In this document: piece after piece, positions 37,275-48,509 of the stretch
How the letters are laid out: every line of letters starts with the position of its first letter
How positions within the stretch are numbered: the first letter of the stretch is position 1
NCBI GenBank assembly: GCA_026874595.1
Contig: CM049306.1
Location: 99,503,642 to 99,567,641, forward strand
DNA from: Sipunculus nudus
Taxonomy: Eukaryota > Annelida > Sipuncula > Golfingiida > Sipunculidae
DNA length: 64,000 nt
Direction of reading: 5' to 3'
The notes under the pieces: generated by a model
The model's input: the letters and a program-made list of their open reading frames with translations, nothing else
Databases searched by the model: none
What the model was told of the DNA's origin: nothing
Translations under genes and position numbers: made by a program

Positions 37275-38821
37275 CACATCAGTACTCATGTCCTTAATGC
37301 AGGATACTGTTGTTATAGTCTCTTTTATATGTTTGACATTTTTACCATTCAGTAATATTTTTTAATCTAATGGGTAATCCTATCTTGGAGATCTTATTTT
37401 TCTCTAACTGTCGAATATTTAATATCCAAAAGCCAAGGTCATTATCGATAAACATATTCCCTTAAACATAATAAACGACAAATATATCTCGGAGAACCGT
37501 CAAATTGATACAGAGTGCCTCATCCATAGATAGATACATCCATGCCACCCTATAGACAGTTTGGAAGAATTACCATACGGGCATGATTTTAGTCATTTCA
37601 TATAACAGATCTGGTTTCACAGTCATGTTGCATGGACCCATCTTGATAACTGTTTTGCTTGCTGCTTTTTAACCGGTGCGCAACACGTTTATTTCTTAAT
37701 TCTATATGCTATTGTAATTGTGATAGAGTCCATGAGAAATTTGAATCTAACCTGTAGTATATATGATGCAATGTATAGAGATCGGGTCATTTTGCTATGG
37801 ACAAAGTATATATCCGATCAGTTATTAAATAAAAACAATTCCCATACTTTATCATACATATGGTTTATTTTCAGTAAAATGTCATCAAAATTATCATTTC
37901 TTAAAATTGTCACATGGATTGCTTTGAAAGTTTATATGCGTGTCAGATGTTTAATCTAAGGCTCTGTGAAACGGTTGTGGAAAGAAAGAAACCCTCAACT
38001 CGGTTTACAGAATTAACTATCAAGGCGTCAGTTTTACGTAATTTATGAAATTTATTTACAGATAAATATTTCCATCCGTGTGTCGCATTTCCCAGTTGAT
38101 ATGTGTATGTGGGTCCAGATGTACCGCTATAGTGCCCTTATAGTATGATACTTATAAGTGTGTAAGTATTGTAGAAATGTGATGGGGAGAATGATAAATA
38201 GCCCTCATTTCATGAAGTTCTATATGGTTCAGTGTGTAACAGTACAACGTACACCCCTACCTCCCATAACTGATTCGTGTTCAGACCAAACCAACTAGTC
38301 TACGTGTGCAACTATCTGGGTAAAAGATTTCGTTTTAAATTATGCTGGAAGCCACCTGCATTAAAATATTTTTTGTGGCCATAGGTGCAACTTCTTAACG
38401 TATACAACGCATGGTTTTATCATTTGTATCCTTTATTTCATAATGACAAAAAAATACAATTTTACTGGGAAAGTAATTACAAAACAGCAAGCAGTGACCA
38501 CATGGATAAGTAAATCTTTCAGCAGGACCCATGCCATAATTAAAGGTACGAAGCTTTGTCCATAGGCCATACAGTTACCAAGCATTTATAGATCTAATGG
38601 TTAAGGGACATATATATTGGGGCTTCAAAGGACATTTCACATAAGAATTTTATCATGTCCTACGATGTGAGCATTGCAAAGGGCCTGACTAATTCAGTAC
38701 ATTGTCATTCACCACATGATACCCAGGATCTCGCTTTCATGTTGTGAAAACATTCAGGGCCTAGGGGCGAGGCCGGGATTGAGGGAGGGAAGGTGCCGAA
38801 ATATTTGGCAAAGGCAACTCA

Positions 38822-38824
<3 letters not shown>
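37275..38824. other. intergenic, nothing recognised
   Basis: AT-rich, no gene or repeat recognised. Confidence 0.4.

Positions 38825-38885
<61 letters not shown>
38825..38885. repeat. (AT)n microsatellite
   Basis: An uninterrupted alternating AT run of about 61 bases. The Tyr-Ile open frames on both strands are its translation. Confidence 0.97.
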
Positions 38886-38888
<3 letters not shown>

Positions 38889-40422
38889 CACATGTTTTAA
38901 TTCTAATTAGATATATCATTTGTATATCAATCTGCAGGATCAAAACTATTGTAATGTAGAATTGTCAATAAATAATACATTAATAACTGCATGTGCAATG
39001 CTTTATATTAAAGTAAAATTCAGATTTTGTTATAGTATGTAAACGAAAGATGTAAAATTAAAAGTTCCATGATTGGGCAAATTTGAAAATATTTATAACA
39101 ATTAAATTCCACTGGTCAAAGGAAAAAGTTAAACATACAGTGTTGATATTTCTGTCTCAGGAAAAAAAACGGAGGAAAGTGTATTTTTTGCCCATGGAAA
39201 GGTAAACACAGGTGACGCCATATACAATTTACAATATAGTCGTCAGGTTTTGCGATCGACAACATTCAAAGTGGCGTGAAGACGCCATTCCATAATAATT
39301 AAGTTCAAATTCTACCCAATCAAAAAGGAATTCGTCAAAATATGCGATCAGCGTAAGTTAAAGTACGTGAGGACAACATTTGAAATAATTGCTTTTCATT
39401 TGTACTCATTTATCTTTCCCTTTCTTTAAAATTAACCGTTGTCCAAAAGTTAATGGCTGTATCATCATATGATCAAGATGTCTGCAAACATTCTGATTAT
39501 AACTGCAGCAGTTTTTTTTAGATATATGGTTTCACACGATGGACGGCATCCTAAATATAAGCGATCAATATTCTTTAAGATCCGTGGGCATGGCCTCATT
39601 TTAATTCAGGTTTCATTAGAGTCTGTACATTAAGCTCAGTTCTCTGTATATTACATTAACAATGTGCGCCTTACAAATGATGCACGAACAGCAGTAGTCT
39701 ATTACCGGTAATAAAAATATATAGAAATATAGTATAGGGTTGCGATTTATGCTTGTTAACGGGTGTTTGGGTGGATAGATGGACGTTAATCGGTTTAAAT
39801 GTATGGAAATATGTCTTTGCTTATGTATCCAAGGACCCTGAAGAAATAACCGAACCAAAGAAATGAAAAAGGCAATAGAGGTAATTGTGTTTGCCAGCTT
39901 CCAAAGCATATTTCATCATATTAAGGGTAAAACTTTTTAAATTATAATATTTAAAAAAAAGACTTTAAAAGACACGTGGAAAGATGTGCTTGTACATTTA
40001 TTTAGTGTTTCCGAGACCAACTATCTTAATGTCAAACGAAGGAGGTTACATAGGGCTTGTTTCTCGCACTGTATCACTGGGCTAATCAACAGCAATTCTT
40101 TGTGCCTTCTACCAGCGAGTTTTATTAACCCCGTCAGCAACATTCGGCACGGCCAGACCCGGAGCTGCAACTCCATTTGTGTAACCTCCTTGGTCAGACC
40201 AATCTATAAAAATCCTTACGACATACCTGATTTACATAGTGGACTTCCCACTCGCTGAATGCCTCACTCTTTCTCTATAAAACAGCTTTTCCAGGCGCTT
40301 CTAATTTTCAAAGTCTGTCAGCATTCTCTAGACCACTCTAGGATGAGGAAAACTGTAACTGACCACAACTACATCATGACCAATAAAAATCATGGCCATT
40401 ACATATAATAAAAAAAGGAAAA
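38886..40422. other. intergenic, nothing recognised
   Basis: AT-rich sequence downstream of the DEG/ENaC gene. No gene or clear element recognised. Confidence 0.4.
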
Positions 40423-40628
40423 CAGAGGCGGGTCCAGGATTTAGGAAAAGGAGGGATCCATCCAAGGAGGACTTATAACAAAGCCTAAAAAGGTCATCAG
40501 ATCCAGAAAAGGGGGGGGGGGTCCAGGCCAAAAAAATTGGTCTGAAACATTAAAAAAAAAGCTTGCGGCTGCTGACAAAGAGCCGGGGGGTCCGGACCTC
40601 CTGGACCCTACTACTGGATCCGCTTCTG
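40423..40628. mobile_element. short inverted-repeat element related to the CAGTGGCGGATCC family (206 bp)
   Basis: It begins CAGAGGCGGGTCCAGGA and ends with TGGATCCGCTTCTG, an imperfect inverted pair akin to the ends of the 16621-17589 element. GAAAA flanks both sides (40418-40422 and 40629-40633), a likely part of a target duplication. It contains a G11 run (40511-40521). Non-coding. Confidence 0.6.
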
Positions 40629-40731
40629 GAAAATATGACATATACAGAGATACAGAATTCGATTTGCTTCGGATGTGACACGTTAGAAGTTTACCTCACC
40701 GATTTAAGGTAAATTACCTCCACACCGGTTT

Positions 40732-42264
40732 TTATGTTTCATCCTTACTCAGGAGTATAATACCTATCTGGATACATACGCTCACTATTTCAATCACAGA
40801 TATAAGAGATATGCCAAGCCAGAGTCCAACAGTACCTCCTAAGTCGGACAACAGGGTGTCCAGACCATAGGAGGGCTCTTGTGAGTGTCTGTACACGGCC
40901 AGCTCCTTCAGATAGATATTCACTCGTAAAAAGTTCTTCCTAATTGCTTCCGACACTCCACGTCTGGTGGCGTTTGGACCGTCAATCTTATCTTTTAGGA
41001 AAGTGTAAGCTTTACTGGTCGAGGATGCGAAAGGGCCAGGCACCACATACTGATGGTAGAAATCTCTCTGATATTGTTCCAAAGGCCAGTAGGATGACGA
41101 CACCATTGGGGAAAAATACATCTCTTCACAAGGACTGGTACACCCACAAGCCTCCCGCAGAGCTACATCAGTTCCCAGGATGCGAGAGATGTTATATTCA
41201 CAGTTCAGTGCTTCCAGGAACTGTCTTTGATAGCTGCTGTTGTAATATCCACAGAATGTGAGCCCCGCAGCGTCAGCCCATCTCGGCACTGGAAGATCCG
41301 AGTTCAAACACGAACACTTGGCGATGGTGACATTTTGTAGACATGAATCACTGCATGTACCGATCGTGTATTTCGTACCCAAGTCTGTCATCGTTCCATC
41401 AGAGGTACATTTGCCGTGTGGCCAACCAAGTTTACTTATGAATGACGGGGTCAAAGTTATAGACGTGGAGTGTCCTGGCAAAATATCCATACCGTCATCA
41501 ACCGGTCGAGGTGTTGTTTCTGGCTGATGGATGGTCACCCGGACACCAGCAGAGTTTGCCAAGACAAAATGTTGGTCATATGTGTTGTGGACGTCATCGG
41601 GAGCTGTCGACTCAAGATACAAGATTATGGTGAGTCCATCCTGAGGACCGGCGCTAATCCTGGAACGGCGATCAGCAAAGGTTTTCGTGCCGGTGAACGT
41701 GTAGCAGTTGAAATACTCCGGATGACGAAACAGTGTGAAATCATCAGGAGAGCATGGCAGTCCAGAAAATTTACAGCTTATGAGGAAATCGCTGATATTG
41801 TGGCCAGCCTGGATAGCTTCATTCCCTATATTGTCGTAATATCCTTTAAACGTGGCTACACGCGCGTAGGGCGGAGTAATGTTGTATTTGTCGCGGAGAG
41901 GACGGAACTGATTGACAATAAAATCTGCGTAGACTGAAAGCCTACTGTCTTTTTGTGCCAGGAGTTCGTCCCTGCTCGAAGATGAAACAGGAATGTTGTT
42001 GCAGAAAGTGACGAAAGGGAACTGAAACTCACTGTAATCCAGACTGACTACATCTTGTGAGGGGAAGTCTAAATATGTCATCAGAAGGGTGCTCAGGTGA
42101 TAAAAATTTCCCACCATGGCAGCAACGAAAACGGACATCCAGAAGATGCGACCCCTTAAAGTCGTCTGCTTCACGAAGAACGGTAGCGCATGCGCAGTTG
42201 TTTCACCGCAATATTCCTTCAGTTTCACTAAGGCTTTAACACCCTTGGAATTATTTTCCTTCAT
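40732..42264 (-). CDS. DEG/ENaC-family sodium channel subunit, intronless
   Basis: A 510-residue frame, complete in one exon; ATG with A at -3, TAA stop. DEG/ENaC proteins form trimeric amiloride-type sodium channels gated by acid, peptides or force. Topology: short cytoplasmic N-terminus with T-A-H25-A26 at the place of the His-Gly gating motif; TM1 about 39-63; the post-TM1 FPFVTFCN motif (82-89); a large Cys-rich extracellular domain including CxC at 373-375, C379, Tyr383 and W393-P394; then LLSDLGGTVGLWLGIS (471-486), where G484-I485-S486 is the selectivity filter of the GxS type; TM2 about 475-505; and a very short C-terminus. Several N-x-S/T sequons are present (for example N156 and N311). 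Acid-sensing, FMRFamide-gated or other subtype cannot be decided from this reading. Confidence 0.92.
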   Translation of the reverse strand: MKENNSKGVKALVKLKEYCGETTAHALPFFVKQTTLRGRIFWMSVFVAAMVGNFYHLSTLLMTYLDFPSQDVVSLDYSEFQFPFVTFCNNIPVSSSSRDELLAQKDSRLSVYADFIVNQFRPLRDKYNITPPYARVATFKGYYDNIGNEAIQAGHNISDFLISCKFSGLPCSPDDFTLFRHPEYFNCYTFTGTKTFADRRSRISAGPQDGLTIILYLESTAPDDVHNTYDQHFVLANSAGVRVTIHQPETTPRPVDDGMDILPGHSTSITLTPSFISKLGWPHGKCTSDGTMTDLGTKYTIGTCSDSCLQNVTIAKCSCLNSDLPVPRWADAAGLTFCGYYNSSYQRQFLEALNCEYNISRILGTDVALREACGCTSPCEEMYFSPMVSSSYWPLEQYQRDFYHQYVVPGPFASSTSKAYTFLKDKIDGPNATRRGVSEAIRKNFLRVNIYLKELAVYRHSQEPSYGLDTLLSDLGGTVGLWLGISLISVIEIVSVCIQIGIILLSKDET

Positions 42265-43477
42265 CTTTTTGAATTATTCGAACAAATATGGTCTTCCCTT
42301 ATTAAACCAGAATATTTACATTCCACATCTCAGGTCTCGAAATAACTCAACGTCTGTATATGATTTACTTCAAACCTCAGTCGCAGATAACAGTTGTGTT
42401 CACAGCTGCAGAAATTACTCGTATAGTGCGGGTGAGCGATATTAGTTCTTTACTTCATATAAAGGGACTGTGAATAAATCTCCTCGCCCTCTTGCTTCTT
42501 TAGTATTAACACAGAGCCTGGTCCGCTGTATTTGGAAACCACATCATGACTCATCTGTCACGCCTAGGCATGACCTTCACTTCGTCACTGCTTCACGATT
42601 CTAGTCAAATGCGTCATTGGTATATAAGCGAATGTACTTAACTCGTGAACTGGTCAGCAGAGTAGTATAAAGCCTCACTCGCTTGTTTTCATACAGGAGG
42701 GGTATCTTGCACACGGATATTGAGTCATATCCGTTATTCACGTTTGGTAATGCGATCCTCTCAATGGCTCATGTTGAAAAATTATTTTTCCATTTTCAGC
42801 ATCAAGATAAACTGCTGAACCCTGTGTTCTGCCTTCACCGACTTAGATTGGCAGCTTTTACGATCCTCTTGACTGTGGTACCTCCTACATAAACTGTGGC
42901 TATGAATTCACAAGTGGTCAATGGTACTAACCAGGTGTGGGCACGTTGAGAGGTACACGATTAAACTTGCTCTGCTTCTTGTAAACCTGGCTTTTCAAGC
43001 ATGCCAGTGGCTATTAAATATGGCCTGAGGTTAGCTCGCTAATGAATCAATATGAACGTATATTAAGTTATAGTTCATTAGTAAAATCCCTGCAGTTACA
43101 TTTGGCAAATCTATGTAAAAGCTTAACCGGTTAACTATAATGAAGTAAAGGCTTACCATTAATAATTACAAATGTAATTAGCTACAGACGGGACGTGCCA
43201 GATCAAACCACACCTGTAACAACAATAATTGACACGGCTAAAGTTCGGTGACGTAACAAATTAAGAAAATGACAGATAGACAAATAACATGAGTGTTTAT
43301 ATGTTTCTAATACGCCATTCGCCGTTATATTTGGTGAACGTAAGTTTTGTACTCCATAACTTATTCTCCCCTCTGGTTCTATGAAGGTGTACTATAATTT
43401 TTACTTTAGATTGCAAATTTTAAAATATCTAACACATACTATACCCTCGATACACACACCCAAACATGAATGTCTTA
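42265..43477. other. DEG/ENaC upstream region
   Basis: Presumed promoter and 5' UTR of the DEG/ENaC gene; no TATA box in its direction was recognised. On the plus strand a TATATAAG word occurs at about 42621, but the frame that follows (42683-42892) has no recognisable content. Nothing else is supported. Confidence 0.35.
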
Positions 43478-43816
43478 GGCCAAAATAAAAAAAGGTATAG
43501 TTCTCAGGCACTTTTTTTTCAGAAATCAATGCGGGCGGGCGCTTTTTTTATTTTAATTTTTTTGGTATGTTTCGATGAAAATGTCAAATGATGAGGGAAA
43601 AGCATGAAAACAACAGTTTTATTTTGCTAAATAAGAAAAAGCACTACAAAACAAAGGAAATTGTATGGTTTTATCTTCTTGAAAGAAATGTCGGAGCGGC
43701 AGCAGCTCTAAATTGGAAAGTGTTTATTGAAAATCAAAATAAAAAGTTTTGATGCGGGGGTTTAAAATTGATGCGGGTTGTGCTGCCTGAGAACCATACC
43801 TTTCATTTTTTTGGCC
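43478..43816. mobile_element. Harbinger-like MITE, copy 2 (339 bp)
   Basis: The ends are GGCCAAAAT...AGGTATAGTTCTCAGGCAC and the complement TGCCTGAGAACCATACCT...TTTTGGCC. A perfect 3-bp TTA flanks it (43475-43477 and 43817-43819), the duplication size and sequence expected for PIF/Harbinger elements. The body matches 34760-35070. Non-coding. Confidence 0.85.
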
Positions 43817-43827
43817 TTAATGCGGCT

Positions 43828-44040
43828 GGGGCCTGGACAGCTGAGTGGTAAAACGAGCTGGGTTCAATCCCCAGCGTGGCTATGAGAGTGGGTTGTAGTG
43901 GCCCGTCCAAGGTCGGTGGTTCCTCCGGGTCCTCTGGTTTCTTCCAACTTTACCGACTACCGGGAACCAACATCCGAACCATTAGTTATTATAACTTGTT
44001 GTACAATCCATGTAAAATGAATAAAGTTTATATTTTAATG
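43828..44040 (+). mobile_element. tRNA-derived SINE-like element
   Basis: The head has an A-box-like GCTGAGTGGTAAAACG and a B box GGTTCAATCC spaced as in a tRNA gene, followed by TCCTCCGGGTCCTCTGGTTT, which resembles a conserved central domain found in several metazoan SINE groups (MetaSINE-type, from memory). The tail runs into ATGAATAAAGTTTAT. It sits directly next to the MITE at 43478-43816. It could be transcribed by RNA polymerase III if the boxes are intact; this is inference. Confidence 0.65.
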
Positions 44041-44492
44041 CGGCTTACTGCTGTTATGGACTACCACCAATTCCTAACGTTGGTAAATTAATCAATCAAT
44101 ATATAAAGTGCCTGTGAGTTTTTAAGGACTGTTTGTATAATGTTTAATTTGAAATAAAAGTTAATTGTAGTCATGTATCAATATGTCCTCATATTCCGTA
44201 TTTTCAGGTACGCCACATCAGTACGAAATCACATGAAGTGTATTATAATAATTTTAGTAACCATGACAATGTACATTTGCTTTGAACATGTCTAGTCTAA
44301 TTTCTAGACTTCTCATCAATGGTCCTAATCAAGAAATTTGGTTAGCATATTAAGAGCTCTCATTGTTTATGCATCTGACAAGGAAAAAAAAATCTAAAGT
44401 ATGGTAATGTAAACAAATTCTAAAAGATGCCTTAAAACAGGCGTAGATAACTGAAATTGCGCCACATGTTAACTAAAACAAATATTTACTGC

Positions 44493-44690
44493 ATGCCTCC
44501 GCAAAGGCAAATGTTCCCCCATAATCAGGATATACCTACTCAAAATATGATTGTTTGTTAGCTGCTCTCACACTCTACCCAAAGTTTCAAGGAAATCGGT
44601 TTTAGTAGTTTAAGATCCTGCTATAACAATAAAACAAGCGAACAAACACGGTTGCAAACATGACCTCCTTGGTGGAGATAATTGAAGGTT
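44493..44690. repeat. dispersed repeat with CCTCCGC...CTTGGTGGAG ends
   Basis: It starts GCCTCCGCAAAGGC and ends ACCTCCTTGGTGGAG. Inside is a phrase CAAAGTTTCAAGGAAATCGG, of a kind I associate with short dispersed repeats of marine invertebrates, and an AACAA-rich stretch. No coding capacity. Confidence 0.45.
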
Positions 44691-45213
44691 AGTGTACATG
44701 TCCGCGAATGTTTCCATACCATTTGATTTATATCACCTATTCTCGTGACCAGCGCCCGTTTACGACATATACTTAACCGTAGAAGATGATGCCTCTAAAG
44801 ATAAACCGGTGTACGATTCGAGAGAAAGCAGCTTGCACTCGTGAGTCACCTAGTACTAGGGGACATGCAGTGGGTACATCTCATAATGGAAGCTCTTTCG
44901 ACTCGTCATTAAAGTTTATTATTCCGAAACATGAGTGTTTTCCAGCAAAACCGCCAACCAGTGACGCAAATGGTAATTTCGTTCACGATCTCGCTGTCAA
45001 GAATCGTAACAAAAATTTCTACCGTTGATTGAGTTAATGTAACCCGTAGTCGTAAAGAGTATTTGTACGGCCAAGTGTTTACAGCACTCTTGACGAAACG
45101 ATCTATGACGCTTATCTTGGCACATCGGTAACACATTTATGGGTCCGCTAACTTCAGGCAATTATGGCTACTTGTAAAGGTTATGTTCCTCGGATAAGTT
45201 TCATAACAATAAT

Positions 45214-45217
<4 letters not shown>

Positions 45218-45269
<52 letters not shown>
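45218..45269. repeat. (TG)n microsatellite
   Basis: A near-perfect TG run of about 52 bases. The His-Thr open frame on the minus strand is its translation. Confidence 0.97.
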
Positions 45270-45272
<3 letters not shown>

Positions 45273-45573
45273 CGGTTAGATACGACTGGTCTGGTGAGTA
45301 ATTAGTGTAATATTTTGTGGCCATGCTGAAAGCCTGCCGTCTGGTAGCAAGTATACACGGGTGTTCATGATGTCCAAACAGCACACCTTGTGACCATACT
45401 GCTCTCAGCCATGAATAATAATTAGATATACTTGTTTCTTAGTAATTATATATTTAGTTTCACTGTATAGAATAAACTTAGTATGGAACGTCTATGCTTG
45501 CTCGCACTAACGGTCCTCCATTGAATGGAGTTTATGCACTGGTGTCTACATATATTTATATATATATATATAT

Positions 45574-46358
45574 TGTTACGGAACCTAATATAAACAGATC
45601 ACGTATGCGTGATGAACACAAATTTTGTTATGGAGATAAAAAAAAAAAACAGATTCTGCAACACTAGGCAGCGTGAAATTTCTAGGGGAATGAATTAAGA
45701 AGTCAGTGGTTTTTTGTTAACAAATAACTATAATTTATTCTTAAAACAACCCTAACAATACAATACACTAAATCAATACAATTATACAGTAAAACAGCGT
45801 TATAGCAACAAGTCAATATAATCACACAGAAAGGTAAAGGTACAGTACCTCGATACCAACACCATCACAACGATAAGTCCTTTGAATGTAAACTCTCTTG
45901 GAGAATGACAGCCCAGTGGAAAGTTTTTGCAACAACACAGAAAGTAAACTGAAGTCCAAATGTATAAATACCAGGAGAAAATTCTTGAAAATCTATAATT
46001 GCCGCATTCGTCGGATAAGGTCCTGACACAGGCTTCTGCGTCCGCTGGTATCTGCTCTGCTCTGCCCCCTGGTTCTAAAAACAGCCTCTTTATATACCTT
46101 CACACCCCAAGCCGGGAATTTTCCATTCTCGAACAGTCTATAAGGACCCTACTCAACAGTAAACACGCGTTTCAGGAATTCTCTAGAAAGACATAGCCGT
46201 GTGTCTCTACACATACCAGGCTCATCACGTGACCCGCGACCAGGCGTGAAAACCCAAGGCTCACATGACAACGACAGTTCAACCAGTACGGATTAAACAT
46301 AAAATGTAACAACAACAACACGAGTTACGCCCGTGTCACACAATAAAAGAGCACCTGT

Positions 46359-46362
<4 letters not shown>
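45574..46362 (+). mobile_element. probable solo LTR (789 bp)
   Basis: It begins TGTTACGG and ends CCTGTAACA, giving TG...CA ends with a short inverted TGTTAC/GTAACA. ATAT flanks both sides, but it lies between (TA)n tracts, so the duplication is not decisive. Inside is a TATAAATA box at about 45963 and AATAAAA at about 46333, in LTR order (promoter, then poly(A) signal). No internal gag/pol is nearby, so this would be a recombined solo LTR. An inverted-repeat DNA element is the alternative. Confidence 0.55.

Positions 46363-46404
<42 letters not shown>
46363..46404. repeat. (AT)n microsatellite
   Basis: An alternating AT run immediately after the probable solo LTR; a shorter one precedes the LTR at about 45558-45573. 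Confidence 0.9.
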
Positions 46405-46406
<2 letters not shown>

Positions 46407-46429
46407 CTATATCGTCAAACTACCTTAGC

Positions 46430-47262
46430 CAAATTTAGCTCATCTCATGATATCAGGTAAGAAGATTCTAGCTCCAATGGTTATGAATTGTGTCGTGCTT
46501 TGATATCAAATTTCAATTATTCTTGGGGGGGGGGGTGCTTATAAGCCCCATAGCTCGGAGAATATTGGTAAAAGAGACCTAATTTAAGGTTTCCAAGGAG
46601 ACTTTCCATTGACCTCCCTGGATGTCAAATAAAAAGATTCTAGGTCTGATGGTTATAATTTGATCCCTGCTTTGGTATCAACTTTTCAATTATTTCGGGG
46701 GGGGGGGCGGGTTGTTATAAGCTCCATAGCTCAGAGAATATGGGTAACAGCTAGAGACCTAATTTTAGGTGATTTTTCATGGACCTCCCTGGATGTCAAG
46801 TTAGAAGATTCTAGGACCAACGGTTACGATTTGTGTTCTATTAACAGACGACCGCATCATTAAAGGTCTCATAAAAGAGAAAAAAAAAAATGTGGTAAAA
46901 TTGGAAAAAAAATCCAGGTGGCATCATAAGTCAGAAGGAACGGATGACACACTTCTTGATCAATATGCATGGAAAGAATCATGGTAATCATGCATTAGTT
47001 GTTCAGATACTGGAGCTTTTGTATCAAATTTTTTATTATTCTGGGGGTACTTTTAAGTCCCATAGCTCGGAGGATATTGGTAACAAAAACCTTATTTCAG
47101 GTTTCCAAGAAGTTTTTTTACATCGACCTCCCTGCATGTCAAATAAGAAGATTCCAGGTCCAGCGGTTACGATTTGTGCCTGGTTAATGGACAGACAGAC
47201 GGACGGACAGACGGATAATGAGTGATCGCTATAGCTCAGATGACTTTCAGGCAGGTGAGTTA
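46430..47262 (-). mobile_element. satellite-bearing element fragments, copy 4 (reverse)
   Basis: Three ~180-bp units contain AAGATTCTAGGTC, a G11 run in two of them (46525-46535 and 46697-46707), CCCCATAGCTCGGAG and ACCTAATTTAAGGTTTCC words, i.e. the same core type as copy 3 but diverged. The right end (about 47190-47262) has GACGGACGGACAGACGG then ATAGCTCAGATGACTTTCAGGC, the hairpin 1 module. The left end (hairpin 2) is missing. A second right-end-like phrase at about 46845 suggests two fragments in tandem. Confidence 0.6.
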
Positions 47263-48048
47263 AAAACGAGTATTAGATAACACATTTTCAAATATATGCA
47301 AACTGTGATAGCTTTTTGCGTGATAGTTTGTGAGAAATATTCCTCTAAAGGTGGTGTAATTCACTGGAATACTGTTTTGAGAAAATGGCCAAAAACTTTG
47401 GGAAGAGTAATTTAGTACTAGTTGGCTGGCAGAATATGACTGCAAGTGATAGAATGCAATCAACATCATGATCTGATTTTGTTCCTCGTATATTATGCTT
47501 AAGCATTTTCACGTATAAACATAGATGTTAATGCCAAATGTCTATAATATGTGCCAAACTTAGGAAAAGGTAGAGGTCATAGTTCCAGGACGAAAAGAGA
47601 CATTATAAACACACCAGGTTTAAAGACACTCGATGAAACCAGTTGAGAGACTGATACTATCAATGTGATTTGGCAATCTCAAAAATGTAGGGGAAAATGC
47701 GTTAAAATACAAAAAGTAGTGATGGCAACACCAGTCTTCAGGAACTGATAAAATTAGTCATGATCAATATATACTAAGTGTAAACGTTTTCAGCTAGAAT
47801 GAAACCACAGCTGTGAAACTAATACGATTGCTCTCATTTGACAGTCTCTAAAACTTAAAAAAAGTGTACAATCTAAAAAAATCAAGGTGTCGCCACCGGT
47901 CTAATATAGCAAGAATGAAAATGTCCACAATCAACAAGGGTCTAGAGGCACAAATATGTCTAACTAGGAAAGTGCGTCATCAGTGATGGGGACGGACGGA
48001 CGGACGGACATTTAAGCAGTCTTCCCTCGTTAGGGCTGGGGACTATAG
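47263..48048. other. intergenic with a GGAC run
   Basis: No gene. A (GGAC)n stretch at 47991-48010 is like the end module of the satellite-bearing elements. Otherwise nothing is recognised. Confidence 0.4.
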
Positions 48049-48095
48049 CTACGATTCCTTCTACGCGGTTGCGGCCACGGTATGGCCAGTTACTT
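48049..48095 (+). repeat. left member of a distant inverted pair
   Basis: CTACGATTCCTTCTACGCGG followed by TTGCGGCCACGGTA matches the reverse complement of about 52100-52144 with few differences. See the finding on a possible 4.1-kb inverted-repeat unit. Confidence 0.6.
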
Positions 48096-48509
48096 TTATG
48101 TGGTCGCTGCGGATGAAATGTGTGTATGTATATGTGATATACATAATTTGTACATATGATATAAAAATATGTATTATATATATATTTGTGTGAGTGTGTG
48201 GATGGCTACATCCTATGGCAGGATTTTACCTGCCTGTCTCCATCTTAAGGAAATATCCTCCTAGGTACAGCTGCGTAAGACTTACGCCTCTAAGTACATG
48301 TGTGTGTGTGTGTTTGCATTGCGAAAGGGATCATATATGAAACCAACTGTGAATCGAAAGAGAAACATGTATTGGGCAGATCACTCTCCAGTAAATGAGA
48401 GGAAAATGTTTCACATATTAACAATGATTTAAATCGTTGTTTTCAGGCGGAGGGCGTTTTCCCTCGTGGCATATACTAATAAACACGTTCATTTAAGGGA
48501 AACCCCTAT

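Noticed and set aside
37047-37355. Leu-Ser and Arg-Glu repeat proteins
   Set aside because: Direct translation of the (CT)n microsatellite.
38716-38943. Tyr-Ile repeat proteins on both strands
   Set aside because: Direct translation of the (AT)n microsatellite.
42621-42892. Plus-strand TATATAAG promoter with a 69-codon frame
   Set aside because: The TATA-like word is common in AT-rich DNA and the frame has no recognisable content.
44786-45028. 80-codon frame in non-repetitive sequence
   Set aside because: Reads plausibly but has no motif, no homologue I recognise and no flanking exon; not enough to call a gene.
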